The translations under genes were made by a program, and so were the position numbers. The notes beneath the pieces are model-generated. The model made no database searches. It was given only the letters and a program-made list of their open reading frames with translations, and was not told where the DNA came from. Positions 1 to 6,110 of a stretch of 7,056 nucleotides of DNA are shown here, in pieces; position 1 is the stretch's first letter; the number at the start of each line of letters is the position of its first letter. This DNA comes from Dehalococcoidia bacterium CG2_30_46_19 (GTDB lineage Bacteria; Chloroflexota; Dehalococcoidia; GIF9; AB-539-J10): contig MNYD01000067.1 of the NCBI GenBank assembly GCA_001872925.1, positions 1-7,056 of the forward strand, in the 5' to 3' direction.

Positions 1-686
1 ATCTGTCGCCCCAAACCTGTGCAGTAATGTACGTCGTAGCCGCACCCCTGTGGGCAAGAGCGGTAGCGGTAATGAGGAAAACTTTCACTCAAAAGACTAT
101 ACCGGTTCTCGCCATGCTCGCCGCCTTCTCATTCCTGATAATGATGTTCAATGTGCCTATTCCAGGTGGAACAACAGCTCATGCGGTTGGCGGGACTCTT
201 ATTGCCATAATCCTGGGACCATGGGCTGCCCTTATTGGAGAATCGCTGGCTTTGATTATCCAGGCTCTGTTCTTCGGGGACGGTGGTATCACAGCTATTG
301 GGGCAAACTGTTTCAATATGGGATTTGTACTTCCTTTTGTAGGTTTCTTCATCTATAGGTTTATCACTCGTGGCTCTGCTTTTGGCTCCCGGCGGAGATG
401 GATAGGAGCCGCCGTGGGAGGGTATATTGGAATAAATGTTGCTGCTGTGGTGGCCGCGATAGAGTTCGGAATCCAACCTTCCCTGTTCCACACTGCTAGT
501 GGCGCGCCTCTCTACTGTCCTTATGACCTCTCTCAGGCAATTCCAGCCATGCTTCTCGCTCATCTTACCGTTGCCGGGCCAATTGAAGCCGCAATTACTG
601 GCGGTGTAGTTGCTTACTTGGGCAAGCATCACCCGGAGATACTTAAGTTGAATCCTCATGAAAGGAGAGAAAGCGATGAAGTATAA
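1..686 (+). CDS. cbiM: CbiM-type ECF transporter substrate-binding membrane protein (5' partial)
   Basis: Integral membrane component that captures Co2+ or Ni2+ for an ECF-type ABC importer. The frame is open to the left edge: codons from position 3 read LSPQTCAVMY, which is the family's N-terminus after the usual MHIPDG(Y/F); the two bases at 1-2 (AT) fit the end of a Tyr codon. So the ATG at 27 is internal and about seven codons are missing. If so, the His encoded at 180-182 (in TTAHAVGG) becomes residue 67, the position of a known metal ligand in NikM, which together with Met1 and His2 forms the metal site. Other family motifs are FFGDGGITAIGANCFNMG and the late PYDLSQAIPAMLLAHLTVAGPIEA segment; several hydrophobic spans are evident. 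The end overlaps the next gene by 11 bases. Cobalt versus nickel cannot be settled from sequence; any upstream cobalamin or nickel regulatory site lies outside the window. Confidence 0.93.
   Translation, partial: LSPQTCAVMYVVAAPLWARAVAVMRKTFTQKTIPVLAMLAAFSFLIMMFNVPIPGGTTAHAVGGTLIAIILGPWAALIGESLALIIQALFFGDGGITAIGANCFNMGFVLPFVGFFIYRFITRGSAFGSRRRWIGAAVGGYIGINVAAVVAAIEFGIQPSLFHTASGAPLYCPYDLSQAIPAMLLAHLTVAGPIEAAITGGVVAYLGKHHPEILKLNPHERRESDEV
663..668 (+). promoter_or_regulatory. Ribosome binding site of the PDGLE gene
   Basis: AGGAGA lies seven bases before the ATG at 676 and is inside the end of cbiM. It decides the start: the in-frame ATG at 658 would begin upstream of this site and add six residues that themselves encode the Shine-Dalgarno sequence. 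Confidence 0.8.
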
Positions 687-987
687 AAAAGCTTTGATTG
701 GTCTTATTGCTCTCGTTGTTCTTTGTCCTCTTGGTCTCCTCGCCAGCGGCACTGCTTGGGGGGAATGGGGTTTGGATGAAATGCTGGACATACTTGGTTA
801 CGTTCCTCAAGGACTCTCTAAGTTGGCTAATATAAATCATATAGCCTTCCTACCAGACTACTCGCTCCCCGCATTTGGAGAAAGCCTTGGTGGACAAGCT
901 GCCGGCTACTATATCTCAGCTATAGTTGGCATTATTATCATCACTGCACTCGCTTTTGGCATCGGGAGGATCATTGCCAGGAAATAG
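676..987 (+). CDS. PDGLE domain (CbiN-like) ECF transporter accessory membrane protein
   Basis: Small 103-residue membrane protein of the PDGLE/CbiN-like type that accompanies or is fused to CbiM/NikM in metal ECF transporters and is thought to help metal loading. It shows an N-terminal hydrophobic segment (about residues 6-24), an extracytoplasmic stretch of about 50 residues ending in the family hallmark FLPDYSLPAFGE (58-69), and a second membrane helix (about 78-95) followed by a basic C-terminus RIIARK, consistent with an N-in, C-in hairpin. The start at 676 is chosen for its well-placed ribosome binding site. It overlaps cbiM by 11 bases and cbiQ by about 14, which points to translational coupling. 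It takes the place that cbiN holds in cbiMNQO operons, although it is not classical CbiN. Confidence in the domain is high; the exact mechanistic role is inferred. Confidence 0.87.
   Translation: MKYKKALIGLIALVVLCPLGLLASGTAWGEWGLDEMLDILGYVPQGLSKLANINHIAFLPDYSLPAFGESLGGQAAGYYISAIVGIIIITALAFGIGRIIARK
964..970 (+). promoter_or_regulatory. Strong Shine-Dalgarno of cbiQ, closely spaced to a TTG start
   Basis: GGGAGGA is followed after only three bases by TTG at 974. The site is near-perfect but the spacing is short. It lies inside the coding end of the PDGLE gene. No in-frame ATG lies near the expected N-terminus, so TTG 974 is the best start; TTG codons at 956 and 926 have no such site. Confidence 0.55.
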
Positions 988-1786
988 CAGTTTTCTAGAG
1001 AGAAATATCGATAGCATTGGCTCCTGGCTACAAAGAACCCTGTTTCAGGAGAAAATAGCAAAGCAAAGGGGTTTTTTGCAATCTATCGACCCTCGAGTAA
1101 AGCTAGTGACATTGCTGGTGCTGTTAGTTTTCTCCATGTTAACTCACAACATATGGGTGCTTGCTTCCATCTATGGATGCTTACTTCTTCTGGCAGCATT
1201 TTCAAGAATAAACATAGTATTTTTTCTAAAAAGGGTCTGGGTATTCATCCCAATCTTCACGGCAGTTATAGCTATCCCAGCCCTCTTTATTACTAAAGGC
1301 GAGCCTCTTCTAACCGTTGGGGCACTCACAATCACAAGGCAAGGATTTTGGGGGGCTACTTTTCTCGTATCTCGTGTAGCTACCGCAGTATCCATCTCGT
1401 CTCTTTTAGTGCTTACTACTGAATGGCATAAGTTGCTCTTTGCCCTGAGGATTCTACGAGTGCCAGCACTTATTATCCTTACGCTCGCCATGAGCTATCG
1501 TTACATTTTTGTTCTGATTAAACTTTCCCGAGATTCCTTTCTAGCTCGCAAATCTCGCGTAATTGGCGAGGTTTCCTGGAAAAGCAATCTCCTCTTCTTA
1601 AGCAGAACCATTAGCATCATGTTTATCCGTGCCCTGAAGCTGGGAGAGGATGTTTATCTTGCCATGATGTCAAGGGGATTCGATGGAGAGGCAACATTAA
1701 CAACTCAGCAACCCTTGAGAAGGATGGATTATGGTTGGATGTTAGGCATTTCAGCTTCAATAGGAGCTCTAGCATGGATAGGGTGA
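974..1786 (+). CDS. cbiQ: CbiQ-type ECF transporter transmembrane coupling protein (ECF-T)
   Basis: Transmembrane coupling subunit linking the CbiO ATPase to the metal-binding CbiM. With the TTG start at 974 the product has 270 residues, a normal length, and begins LPGNSSFLER, which resembles the usual CbiQ N-terminus. Visible hallmarks are SIDPRVKLVTLL (about residues 36-47) leading into a set of hydrophobic helices, the conserved coupling segment near ALRILRVPALIILTLAMSYRYI, and the ECF-T signature AMMSRGFDGE at residues 230-239, where Ser233-Arg234-Gly235 is the small residue-Arg-Gly motif that docks in the ATPase groove. A longer version starting at TTG 926 is possible but would lie deep within the preceding gene with no ribosome binding site. 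It overlaps cbiO by 13 bases. Family assignment is firm; the exact start is uncertain. Confidence 0.92.
   Translation: MPGNSSFLERNIDSIGSWLQRTLFQEKIAKQRGFLQSIDPRVKLVTLLVLLVFSMLTHNIWVLASIYGCLLLLAAFSRINIVFFLKRVWVFIPIFTAVIAIPALFITKGEPLLTVGALTITRQGFWGATFLVSRVATAVSISSLLVLTTEWHKLLFALRILRVPALIILTLAMSYRYIFVLIKLSRDSFLARKSRVIGEVSWKSNLLFLSRTISIMFIRALKLGEDVYLAMMSRGFDGEATLTTQQPLRRMDYGWMLGISASIGALAWIG
1762..1766 (+). promoter_or_regulatory. Ribosome binding site of cbiO
   Basis: AGGAG lies seven bases before ATG 1774 within the last codons of cbiQ. It fixes the cbiO start at 1774 instead of the in-frame TTG at 1735, which would add 13 residues unlike ABC ATPase N-termini. Confidence 0.8.
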
Positions 1787-2583
1787 TATTTAAGTTAGAG
1801 AATGTTGACTTTGAGTATGAAGGGGATATCATCGGCGTCTCCAACATAAATTTGGAGATAGAAAAAGGTGACACCGTGGCTATTCTGGGTCCTAATGGCT
1901 CTGGAAAATCGACCTTGCTTAAGATACTCGATGGTTTATATCCCCCAAAAAAGGGGAAGCTCTACGCTTTCGACGAAGAGATATCACAGAAGAGATTAAG
2001 GGATAAAGCTTTCAATAAGTTCTTTAGAAGAAATATCGCACTGCTTTTCCAGGATGCCGATGTGCAGCTCTTCTGTCCTACAGTAGAGGATGAGATTGCT
2101 TTTGGCTTGCGGCAACTCGGGCTATCTCAAAAGGTAATAGAGGAAAAAGTTGAACGGGTGATGAGCTCTTTGAATATTCAAGCGTTGAGAGGGCGATATC
2201 CCTACTCCTTAAGCGGCGGGGAAAAGAAAAAGGTAGCCATAGCATCTATCCTTTCACTCGATTCAGAGGTTTACCTGCTAGATGAGCCGACGGCTAACCT
2301 TGACCCACAGACCGAGGGTATATTGATAGACCAAGTACTTTCACTTCAGGAGCAAGGTAAGACCTTGATTATAGCCACTCAGGATATGCTTCTGGCAGAA
2401 CATGTGGCATATCATGTTCTTCTTATGGACCAGAATAAGAAAGCAATCGCCTTTGGAAGTAAGGAGAGCATATTTTCAAACTTAGACCTATTCTACAAGC
2501 TCGGACTCCTTCATGGGCATCAGGCAATTCACGAGTTCACTCAATCGTATATCCATTCCCACAGGACATTGCAGGCAAGCTAG
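1774..2583 (+). CDS. cbiO: CbiO-type ECF transporter ATPase
   Basis: Cytoplasmic ABC ATPase (269 residues) that powers cobalt or nickel uptake through CbiQ/CbiM. All core motifs are in order: aromatic A-loop near Tyr15, Walker A GPNGSGKST at 39-47, Q-loop Gln93 in LFQDAD, a FCPTVEDEIAFG segment (100-111) typical of ECF ATPases, signature LSGGE at 146-150, Walker B VYLLDEP at 166-172 with catalytic Glu171, and D-loop NLDP at 175-178. One departure stands out: the H-loop position reads ATQD with Gln203 (codon CAG) where most ABC ATPases have ATHD. The C-terminal 23 residues carry five His (247, 249, 253, 261, 263), a His-rich tail sometimes seen in metal-transporter ATPases. It overlaps cbiQ by 13 bases and ends one base before the oppositely oriented nadC stop. 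Confidence 0.95.
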   Translation: MDRVIFKLENVDFEYEGDIIGVSNINLEIEKGDTVAILGPNGSGKSTLLKILDGLYPPKKGKLYAFDEEISQKRLRDKAFNKFFRRNIALLFQDADVQLFCPTVEDEIAFGLRQLGLSQKVIEEKVERVMSSLNIQALRGRYPYSLSGGEKKKVAIASILSLDSEVYLLDEPTANLDPQTEGILIDQVLSLQEQGKTLIIATQDMLLAEHVAYHVLLMDQNKKAIAFGSKESIFSNLDLFYKLGLLHGHQAIHEFTQSYIHSHRTLQAS

Positions 2584-2590
2584 CCTAGCT
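2578..2590. other. 13-base palindrome holding both convergent stop codons
   Basis: AGCTAG-C-CTAGCT is a perfect palindrome about position 2584. Its left arm ends with the cbiO TAG (2581-2583) and its right arm contains the nadC TAG on the other strand (2585-2587). It is too short and lacks a loop and a T-run, so it is not a convincing terminator, but it is the only structure at the convergent junction. Confidence 0.4.
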
Positions 2591-3508
2591 AATAATTTCG
2601 TCAAGCTTCAGGCTAATGTCCAGGGCTTTGACTGAATGGGTGAGAGCGCCTACCGAGATAAAATCAACGCCGGTTTCAGCTACAGCTCGAACTGTGTCGA
2701 GGGTAATTCTTCCCGAGGCTTCGACTAAGGCACGACCATGAACTGCCTTTACTGCCTCCCGCATATCTTCGAGTCTCATGTTATCAAGCATGATGACATC
2801 TGCCCCAGCTTCAGCAGCTTCTATGGCTTCTGGCACAGTTTTAACCTCTAGCTCAATTTGAGTTTGCTTTGCTTGGAGATTGCCTCGTCGCTTCGCTCCT
2901 CGCAATGACAGCGAGGGGGTAGCTCGCAATGGCAAAGGTGCATTTTGTCGGGCCCTGGTGATAATTTCCTTGATGCTTAATCCCTCACTACGAAGGGCGG
3001 CAAGATGGTTGTCCTTGATGAGAATGCCATCGCCTAAATGTATGCGGTGGTTTTTGCCACCGCCAACCTTAACCGCATATTTTTCTAATACCCTCAAGCA
3101 CGGGGTAGTTTTCCGGGTATCCATAATCCGCACTGGCAACCCTTCAACTGCCTTCACATAGCGATTTGCCTCTGTGGCAATGCCGCTGAGCCTCTGCAGG
3201 AAATTCAACACTGTTCTTTCCGCCTTAAGGATACTGGCTATCCTGCCCTCTACCACGGCAATCATATCGCCACTGCCAACTTTCGCTCCGTCTTTAAGCC
3301 AAACTTTTATTTTCAATTTCGTGTCAACTTGGCGAAACACTTCCTCAGCTATCTCTACCCCGGCTAAGATGCCTTCTTCCTGGGCTAAAATTGATGCTAC
3401 ACCAATTTTTTCATCTGGTATCAGGGAATTAGTGGTAACATCACCCTTAGCAAGGTCTTCCGCCAAAGCAAGGGCAATGATTTGCCGTATTTGCGCATTA
3501 TTGAGCAT
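2585..3508 (-). CDS. nadC: Nicotinate-nucleotide pyrophosphorylase (carboxylating), NadC, with in-frame repeat insertion
   Basis: Converts quinolinate and PRPP to nicotinate mononucleotide, CO2 and pyrophosphate in the cytoplasm, the third step of de novo NAD synthesis. At 307 residues it is about 25 longer than usual NadC (about 280). Conserved landmarks are GDVTTNSLIP (22-31), ERTVLNFLQRLSGIAT (97-112), DTRKTTPCLRVLEKYAVKVGGG with NHR (130-155), LIKDNH (163-168), EVKTVPEA, ADVIMLDNM (236-244), EASGRI and FISVGALTHS (283-292). The extra length is a block at about residues 192-215, rich in Arg, Leu and Ala, exactly where an interspersed nucleotide repeat lies; it falls in the loop before the IELEVKT strand and spares all active-site motifs, so the enzyme is probably functional. 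The start overlaps nadB by 11 bases and has AGGA five bases upstream. Confidence 0.96.
   Translation of the reverse strand: MLNNAQIRQIIALALAEDLAKGDVTTNSLIPDEKIGVASILAQEEGILAGVEIAEEVFRQVDTKLKIKVWLKDGAKVGSGDMIAVVEGRIASILKAERTVLNFLQRLSGIATEANRYVKAVEGLPVRIMDTRKTTPCLRVLEKYAVKVGGGKNHRIHLGDGILIKDNHLAALRSEGLSIKEIITRARQNAPLPLRATPSLSLRGAKRRGNLQAKQTQIELEVKTVPEAIEAAEAGADVIMLDNMRLEDMREAVKAVHGRALVEASGRITLDTVRAVAETGVDFISVGALTHSVKALDISLKLDEIIS
2872..2937 (-). repeat. ATTGCGAG-type interspersed repeat inserted within nadC
   Basis: A palindromic-type repeat of about 66 bases (edges approximate). The core at 2876-2910 has terminal inverted ATTGC (2879-2883) and GCAAT (2902-2906). CTCGCAAT occurs twice on the + strand, at 2899-2906 and 2923-2930, exactly 24 bases apart, giving the repeated peptide pattern LPLRA/LSLRG. 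From general familiarity this resembles a short repeat common between genes in many environmental bacterial genomes. Here it is translated in frame as part of NadC (about residues 192-213) with no stop codon. Confidence 0.8.
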
Positions 3509-5102
3509 GTTTATCCTGAAAAACTATATGTTTCTGCCACTCTGACGAGGTTTCCGGAAAATCGGTGCGGAAATGAGCACCGCGGCTTTCCTCCCGGAGC
3601 AATGCCGCCTCAGCCATAAGCCGGCCACATAATACCAGACTGCTTAGCTCATGAGAGACACGGTCAGCAATCCCCCTTAGTCCCCCTTTTCTAAAGGGGG
3701 ATTTAGAGGGATTTTTATCCCAGGTAGCCAGGATGTTTGCCGCCCTGGTAAGACCATCGCCAGAACGAATAATCCCCACCTTATCCCACATCAGTGATTG
3801 TAAGTTAGCTAGATTGAGCCGTGGTGCCTTGGGCAGCGGCTCACGGTCGGGGATGAAGTAAGATTGCCAAATCCCCATTAGTCCCCCTTTTCTAAAGGGG
3901 GATTTAGAGGGATTTTCAGAAGGATGAGATGTTTGAGTTCTTTGTATTGCTCTCCTGGCAAAAACCACCGATTCAAGCAGTGAATTCGATGCCAGCCTGT
4001 TGGCACCATGAACGCCAGTGCAAGCTACCTCCCCAACGGCAAATAAGCCCAAAATATTGGCTTCACCCCACTCATTCACCCTCACCCCTCCCATAAGATA
4101 GTGAGCTGCTGGAGTTACCGGTATGAGTTCCCTGGTGATGTCCAAACCATGTTGCCGACAGAAGCGATAGATATGTGGAAAGCGGGCAGTAATCAAACGA
4201 GCCGGCAAATGAGTAACATCTAAAAATACCTTGTCGCTGCCCGTCTTTCTCATCTCATAAACAATGCTCCGAGCCACCACATCCCTTGGCGCCAGCTCAG
4301 CCTCAGATGCATAGTCAGGCATAAAACGATAACCCCCGGCATTTCTGAGTATACCGCCCTCTCCCCTCACCGCCTCGGAAATGAGGAAGGGAGCCACCCC
4401 GGGAAGATGAAGACTGGTGGGATGGAACTGGAAAAACTCCATATCGCTGATTTCAGCACCAGCTTTGAAAGCCAAGGCTATGCCATCACCGGTAACCACA
4501 TCGGAGTTGGTGGTATATTTAAATAACTGACCGGCACCACCAGTGGCTAAAATAAGAAATCGGCAACTATACTCCTCTATCATCCCTCTTCGGCAATCAA
4601 GAACCTGAAGGCCTTTTACTCTCCCACCCTCAGTGATAATCTCGTTAACCAGGCAATGTTCTAAAACCTTGACCCTGTTGGACCGCACCTGCCGACTCAA
4701 GGTAGTTTCGATATACTCACCAGTAGCATCCCCACCGGCATGGATGATGCGAGGGGCGCTATGAGCCGCCTCCATGCCTAAGCTAATTTCGCCATTCAGG
4801 GTATCAAAGGGAACTTGAAGTTTGATAAGGTCAGCAATACATTCCGCTGCCTCTTCAGTAAGAATATGAACTGCATTGGCATCACATAACCCGTCTCCAG
4901 CAGCCATGGTATCCCGGTAATGAAGCTCAGGAGAGTCATTCTTACCTATGGCAACAGCAATGCCACCTTGAGCATACTTGGTATTACAATCGTCAATGCT
5001 GCCCTTGGTCAAGACAAGCACGCTGCCCTGTTTGATAGCCAGTAATGAGGCGTAAAGCCCGGCAATGCCACTGCCCACTATTATGTAATCATAGTAATTC
5101 AT
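3498..5102 (-). CDS. nadB: L-aspartate oxidase NadB with two in-frame repeat insertions
   Basis: FAD flavoprotein oxidising L-aspartate to iminoaspartate, the substrate of NadA, in de novo NAD synthesis. An upstream GTG at 5105 would give 535 residues; ATG 5102 (534) is preferred because the weak GGGG site at 5111-5114 is then eight bases away. Numbering from the GTG: FAD-binding GSGIAG (11-16), KYAQGGIA (43-50), HPTSLHLPG (228-236), SEAVRGEGG (243-251), PRDVVAR (273-279), HYLMGGV (335-341), GLFAVGEVACTGVHGANRLA (353-372) and SNSLLE, then the C-terminal helical domain ending EESRGAHFRTDFPE (505-518). The C-terminal half carries two copies of the peptide NPSKSPFRKGGL (398-409 and 465-476), each encoded by a hairpin repeat. 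Both lie in linkers outside the catalytic motifs. In anaerobes the electron acceptor is often fumarate, but that cannot be read here. Confidence 0.96.
   Translation of the reverse strand: MNYYDYIIVGSGIAGLYASLLAIKQGSVLVLTKGSIDDCNTKYAQGGIAVAIGKNDSPELHYRDTMAAGDGLCDANAVHILTEEAAECIADLIKLQVPFDTLNGEISLGMEAAHSAPRIIHAGGDATGEYIETTLSRQVRSNRVKVLEHCLVNEIITEGGRVKGLQVLDCRRGMIEEYSCRFLILATGGAGQLFKYTTNSDVVTGDGIALAFKAGAEISDMEFFQFHPTSLHLPGVAPFLISEAVRGEGGILRNAGGYRFMPDYASEAELAPRDVVARSIVYEMRKTGSDKVFLDVTHLPARLITARFPHIYRFCRQHGLDITRELIPVTPAAHYLMGGVRVNEWGEANILGLFAVGEVACTGVHGANRLASNSLLESVVFARRAIQRTQTSHPSENPSKSPFRKGGLMGIWQSYFIPDREPLPKAPRLNLANLQSLMWDKVGIIRSGDGLTRAANILATWDKNPSKSPFRKGGLRGIADRVSHELSSLVLCGRLMAEAALLREESRGAHFRTDFPETSSEWQKHIVFQDKHAQ
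3514..3517 (-). promoter_or_regulatory. Ribosome binding site of nadC
   Basis: On the - strand AGGA lies five bases before the nadC ATG at 3508, inside the last codons of nadB. It supports this start and translational coupling with nadB. Confidence 0.7.
3669..3715 (-). repeat. 47-base hairpin repeat, copy 1, within nadB
   Basis: Inverted arms CCCCCTTT (3682-3689) and AAAGGGGG (3693-3700) enclose a 3-base loop; outer AATCCC (3669-3674) pairs with GGGATT (3708-3713), giving a long imperfect hairpin. It matches 46 of 47 bases of the copy at 3870-3916, same orientation. Translated on the - strand it reads NPSKSPFRKGGLRGI, NadB residues 465-479, between an ILATWDK helix and the conserved RVSHELSSLVLCGRLMAEAAL helix. 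Confidence 0.93.
3870..3916 (-). repeat. 47-base hairpin repeat, copy 2, within nadB
   Basis: Same element as 3669-3715, offset by exactly 201 bases (67 codons), so it is read in the same frame. The single difference is A at 3877 against C at 3676, changing Arg (AGG) to Met (ATG) in the peptide NPSKSPFRKGGLMGI (NadB residues 398-412). It lies in the variable linker after the SNSLLESVVFARRAIQ helix and before LMWDKVGIIRSGDGL. Confidence 0.93.
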
Positions 5103-5121
5103 CACTTTGACCCCAAAACTT

Positions 5122-5171
5122 TGTAGTGCGACCCTTTAGGGTCGTGCACGAGGCTAAAGCCTCGCACTACA
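5122..5171. repeat. Branched palindromic repeat between nadA and nadB
   Basis: Almost the whole 75-base gap between nadA and nadB is one structured element. Outer arms TGTAGTGC (5122-5129) and GCACTACA (5164-5171) enclose two hairpins, CGACCC-TTTA-GGGTCG (5129-5144) and CGAGGC-TAAA-GCCTCG (5149-5164), joined by TGCA. The RNA could fold as a three-way junction (the outer and inner stems share a base at each side). The nadB weak ribosome binding site begins about eight bases downstream on the - strand. It resembles a mobile REP-like intergenic repeat; on the - strand it is not followed by a T-run, so it is unlikely to be a terminator for the nad operon. Confidence 0.85.
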
Positions 5172-5177
5172 TTTTTC

Positions 5178-6104
5178 TCAACCTATAGCCAGCATCCTAT
5201 CAATAGCCTTTTTAGCCCTCACCCTTATCTCCTCAGGAACAGTGACGATGTTTTTCCGTGCCTTCATTGTTTCAATCACCCTTTCCAGTGTGGTCTTCTT
5301 CATATCAGGGCAAACTAAGCTATTGGAGATAAGGTGAAATTCCTTATCGGGATTCTGCTTCCTTAAAGGATACAGCATCCCTTCCTCAGTGCCAATGAGG
5401 AAAATTTTAGCATTGCTTCCCTTAGCATAGCGGAGCATCTGGGAGGTGCTTAAAGCAGCGTCAGCCAGCTCGATAACCTCGGGGCGACATTCAGGATGAA
5501 CCAGCACCTTAGCTTGAGGATAACGCTGCCTGGCTGCCTTGACTTCTTCCACACTGAGGTTATCATGGGTAGCACAAAAACCAGGGTAAAGAATCAACTT
5601 TTTATCAGTCCTGGTAGAGACATAATGCCCCAGATTTCTGTCAGGGATGAACAGGATTTCCTCATCTGGAATTGCGTTTACCACCTCAACTCCGTTAGCC
5701 GAAGTGCAGCAAATATCACTCTCCGCCTTAATTGCCGCTGTGGTATTAACATAAGCTACTACAGCAGCTTCGGGATATCGCCCTTTCCATTCCCGTAAAC
5801 TGTCAACATCTATGGTATCCGCCAGAGGACAGCCAGCGTCACGATGTGATAATAGCACCGTGGTACCTGGATTCAGGATGGCTGCCGTTTCCGCCATAAA
5901 AAGAACGCCGCAAAAGACGATTACCTTCGCCTTGATGCCAACGCATTTCCTCGCCAGCTCCAGAGAGTCACCAGTAAAGTCAGCGATATCCTGCACTTCA
6001 GGACGCTGATAATTATGAGCCACAATAATAGCGTTAAGCGCCCTTTTTAACTCCAGGACTTCTTCCTGAAGTTCCTTAAATCCGGACCCTGCTTTAGCAG
6101 TCAC
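5178..6104 (-). CDS. nadA: Quinolinate synthase NadA (4Fe-4S enzyme)
   Basis: Condenses iminoaspartate (from NadB) with dihydroxyacetone phosphate to quinolinate, using an oxygen-sensitive [4Fe-4S] cluster. The 308-residue length is normal. Motifs are IIVAHNYQRPEVQDIADFTGDSLEL in two runs from residue 26, VFCGVLFMAETA (63-74), GCPLADTID (91-99), YVNTTAAIKAESDICCTSAN (118-137), FIPDRNLG (152-159), PGFCATH (174-180), VHPECRPEV (202-210), LIGTEEGMLYPLRKQNP (236-252) and NSLVCPDMKKTTLE (261-274). By comparison with the family the three cluster-binding cysteines are Cys92, Cys177 and Cys265, all present. The start is GTG at 6104; an in-frame TAG at 6123-6125 leaves no room for another normal start upstream. 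The ribosome binding site is weak (AGAG at 6114-6117), and the region just upstream is A/T-rich heptamer repeat. nadB follows after 75 bases. Confidence 0.96.
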   Translation of the reverse strand: MTAKAGSGFKELQEEVLELKRALNAIIVAHNYQRPEVQDIADFTGDSLELARKCVGIKAKVIVFCGVLFMAETAAILNPGTTVLLSHRDAGCPLADTIDVDSLREWKGRYPEAAVVAYVNTTAAIKAESDICCTSANGVEVVNAIPDEEILFIPDRNLGHYVSTRTDKKLILYPGFCATHDNLSVEEVKAARQRYPQAKVLVHPECRPEVIELADAALSTSQMLRYAKGSNAKIFLIGTEEGMLYPLRKQNPDKEFHLISNSLVCPDMKKTTLERVIETMKARKNIVTVPEEIRVRAKKAIDRMLAIG

Positions 6105-6110
6105 CCTTAT

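Noticed and set aside
129..791. A 220-codon open frame on the - strand opposite cbiM
   Set aside because: It is antisense to the well-supported cbiM and PDGLE genes, has a composition that looks like a back-translation and shows no family motif.
1944..1957. CCCC-A6-GGGG-like inverted repeat in cbiO
   Set aside because: It is short, encodes the ordinary ABC ATPase segment YPPKKGKL, and matches none of the repeat families in the nad block.
2880..3161. A + strand open frame opposite nadC
   Set aside because: It is a shadow of nadC; it partly translates the inserted repeat (PRRFAPRNDSEG), a peptide that commonly arises from such repeats and not a real gene.
3669..3916. The two nadB repeats as a minimal CRISPR array with a 154-base spacer
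   Set aside because: The spacer is coding NadB sequence, far too long, there are only two copies and no cas genes.
5122..5176. The nadA-nadB palindrome plus ATTTTT as an intrinsic terminator
   Set aside because: The T-run follows only on the + strand, where no gene runs into it. On the nad strand the structure is followed by AAAGTTTTGGGG, and termination there would cut off nadB and nadC.
5496..5798. A 100-codon + strand open frame opposite nadA
   Set aside because: It lies wholly antisense to nadA with no recognisable motif or ribosome binding site.
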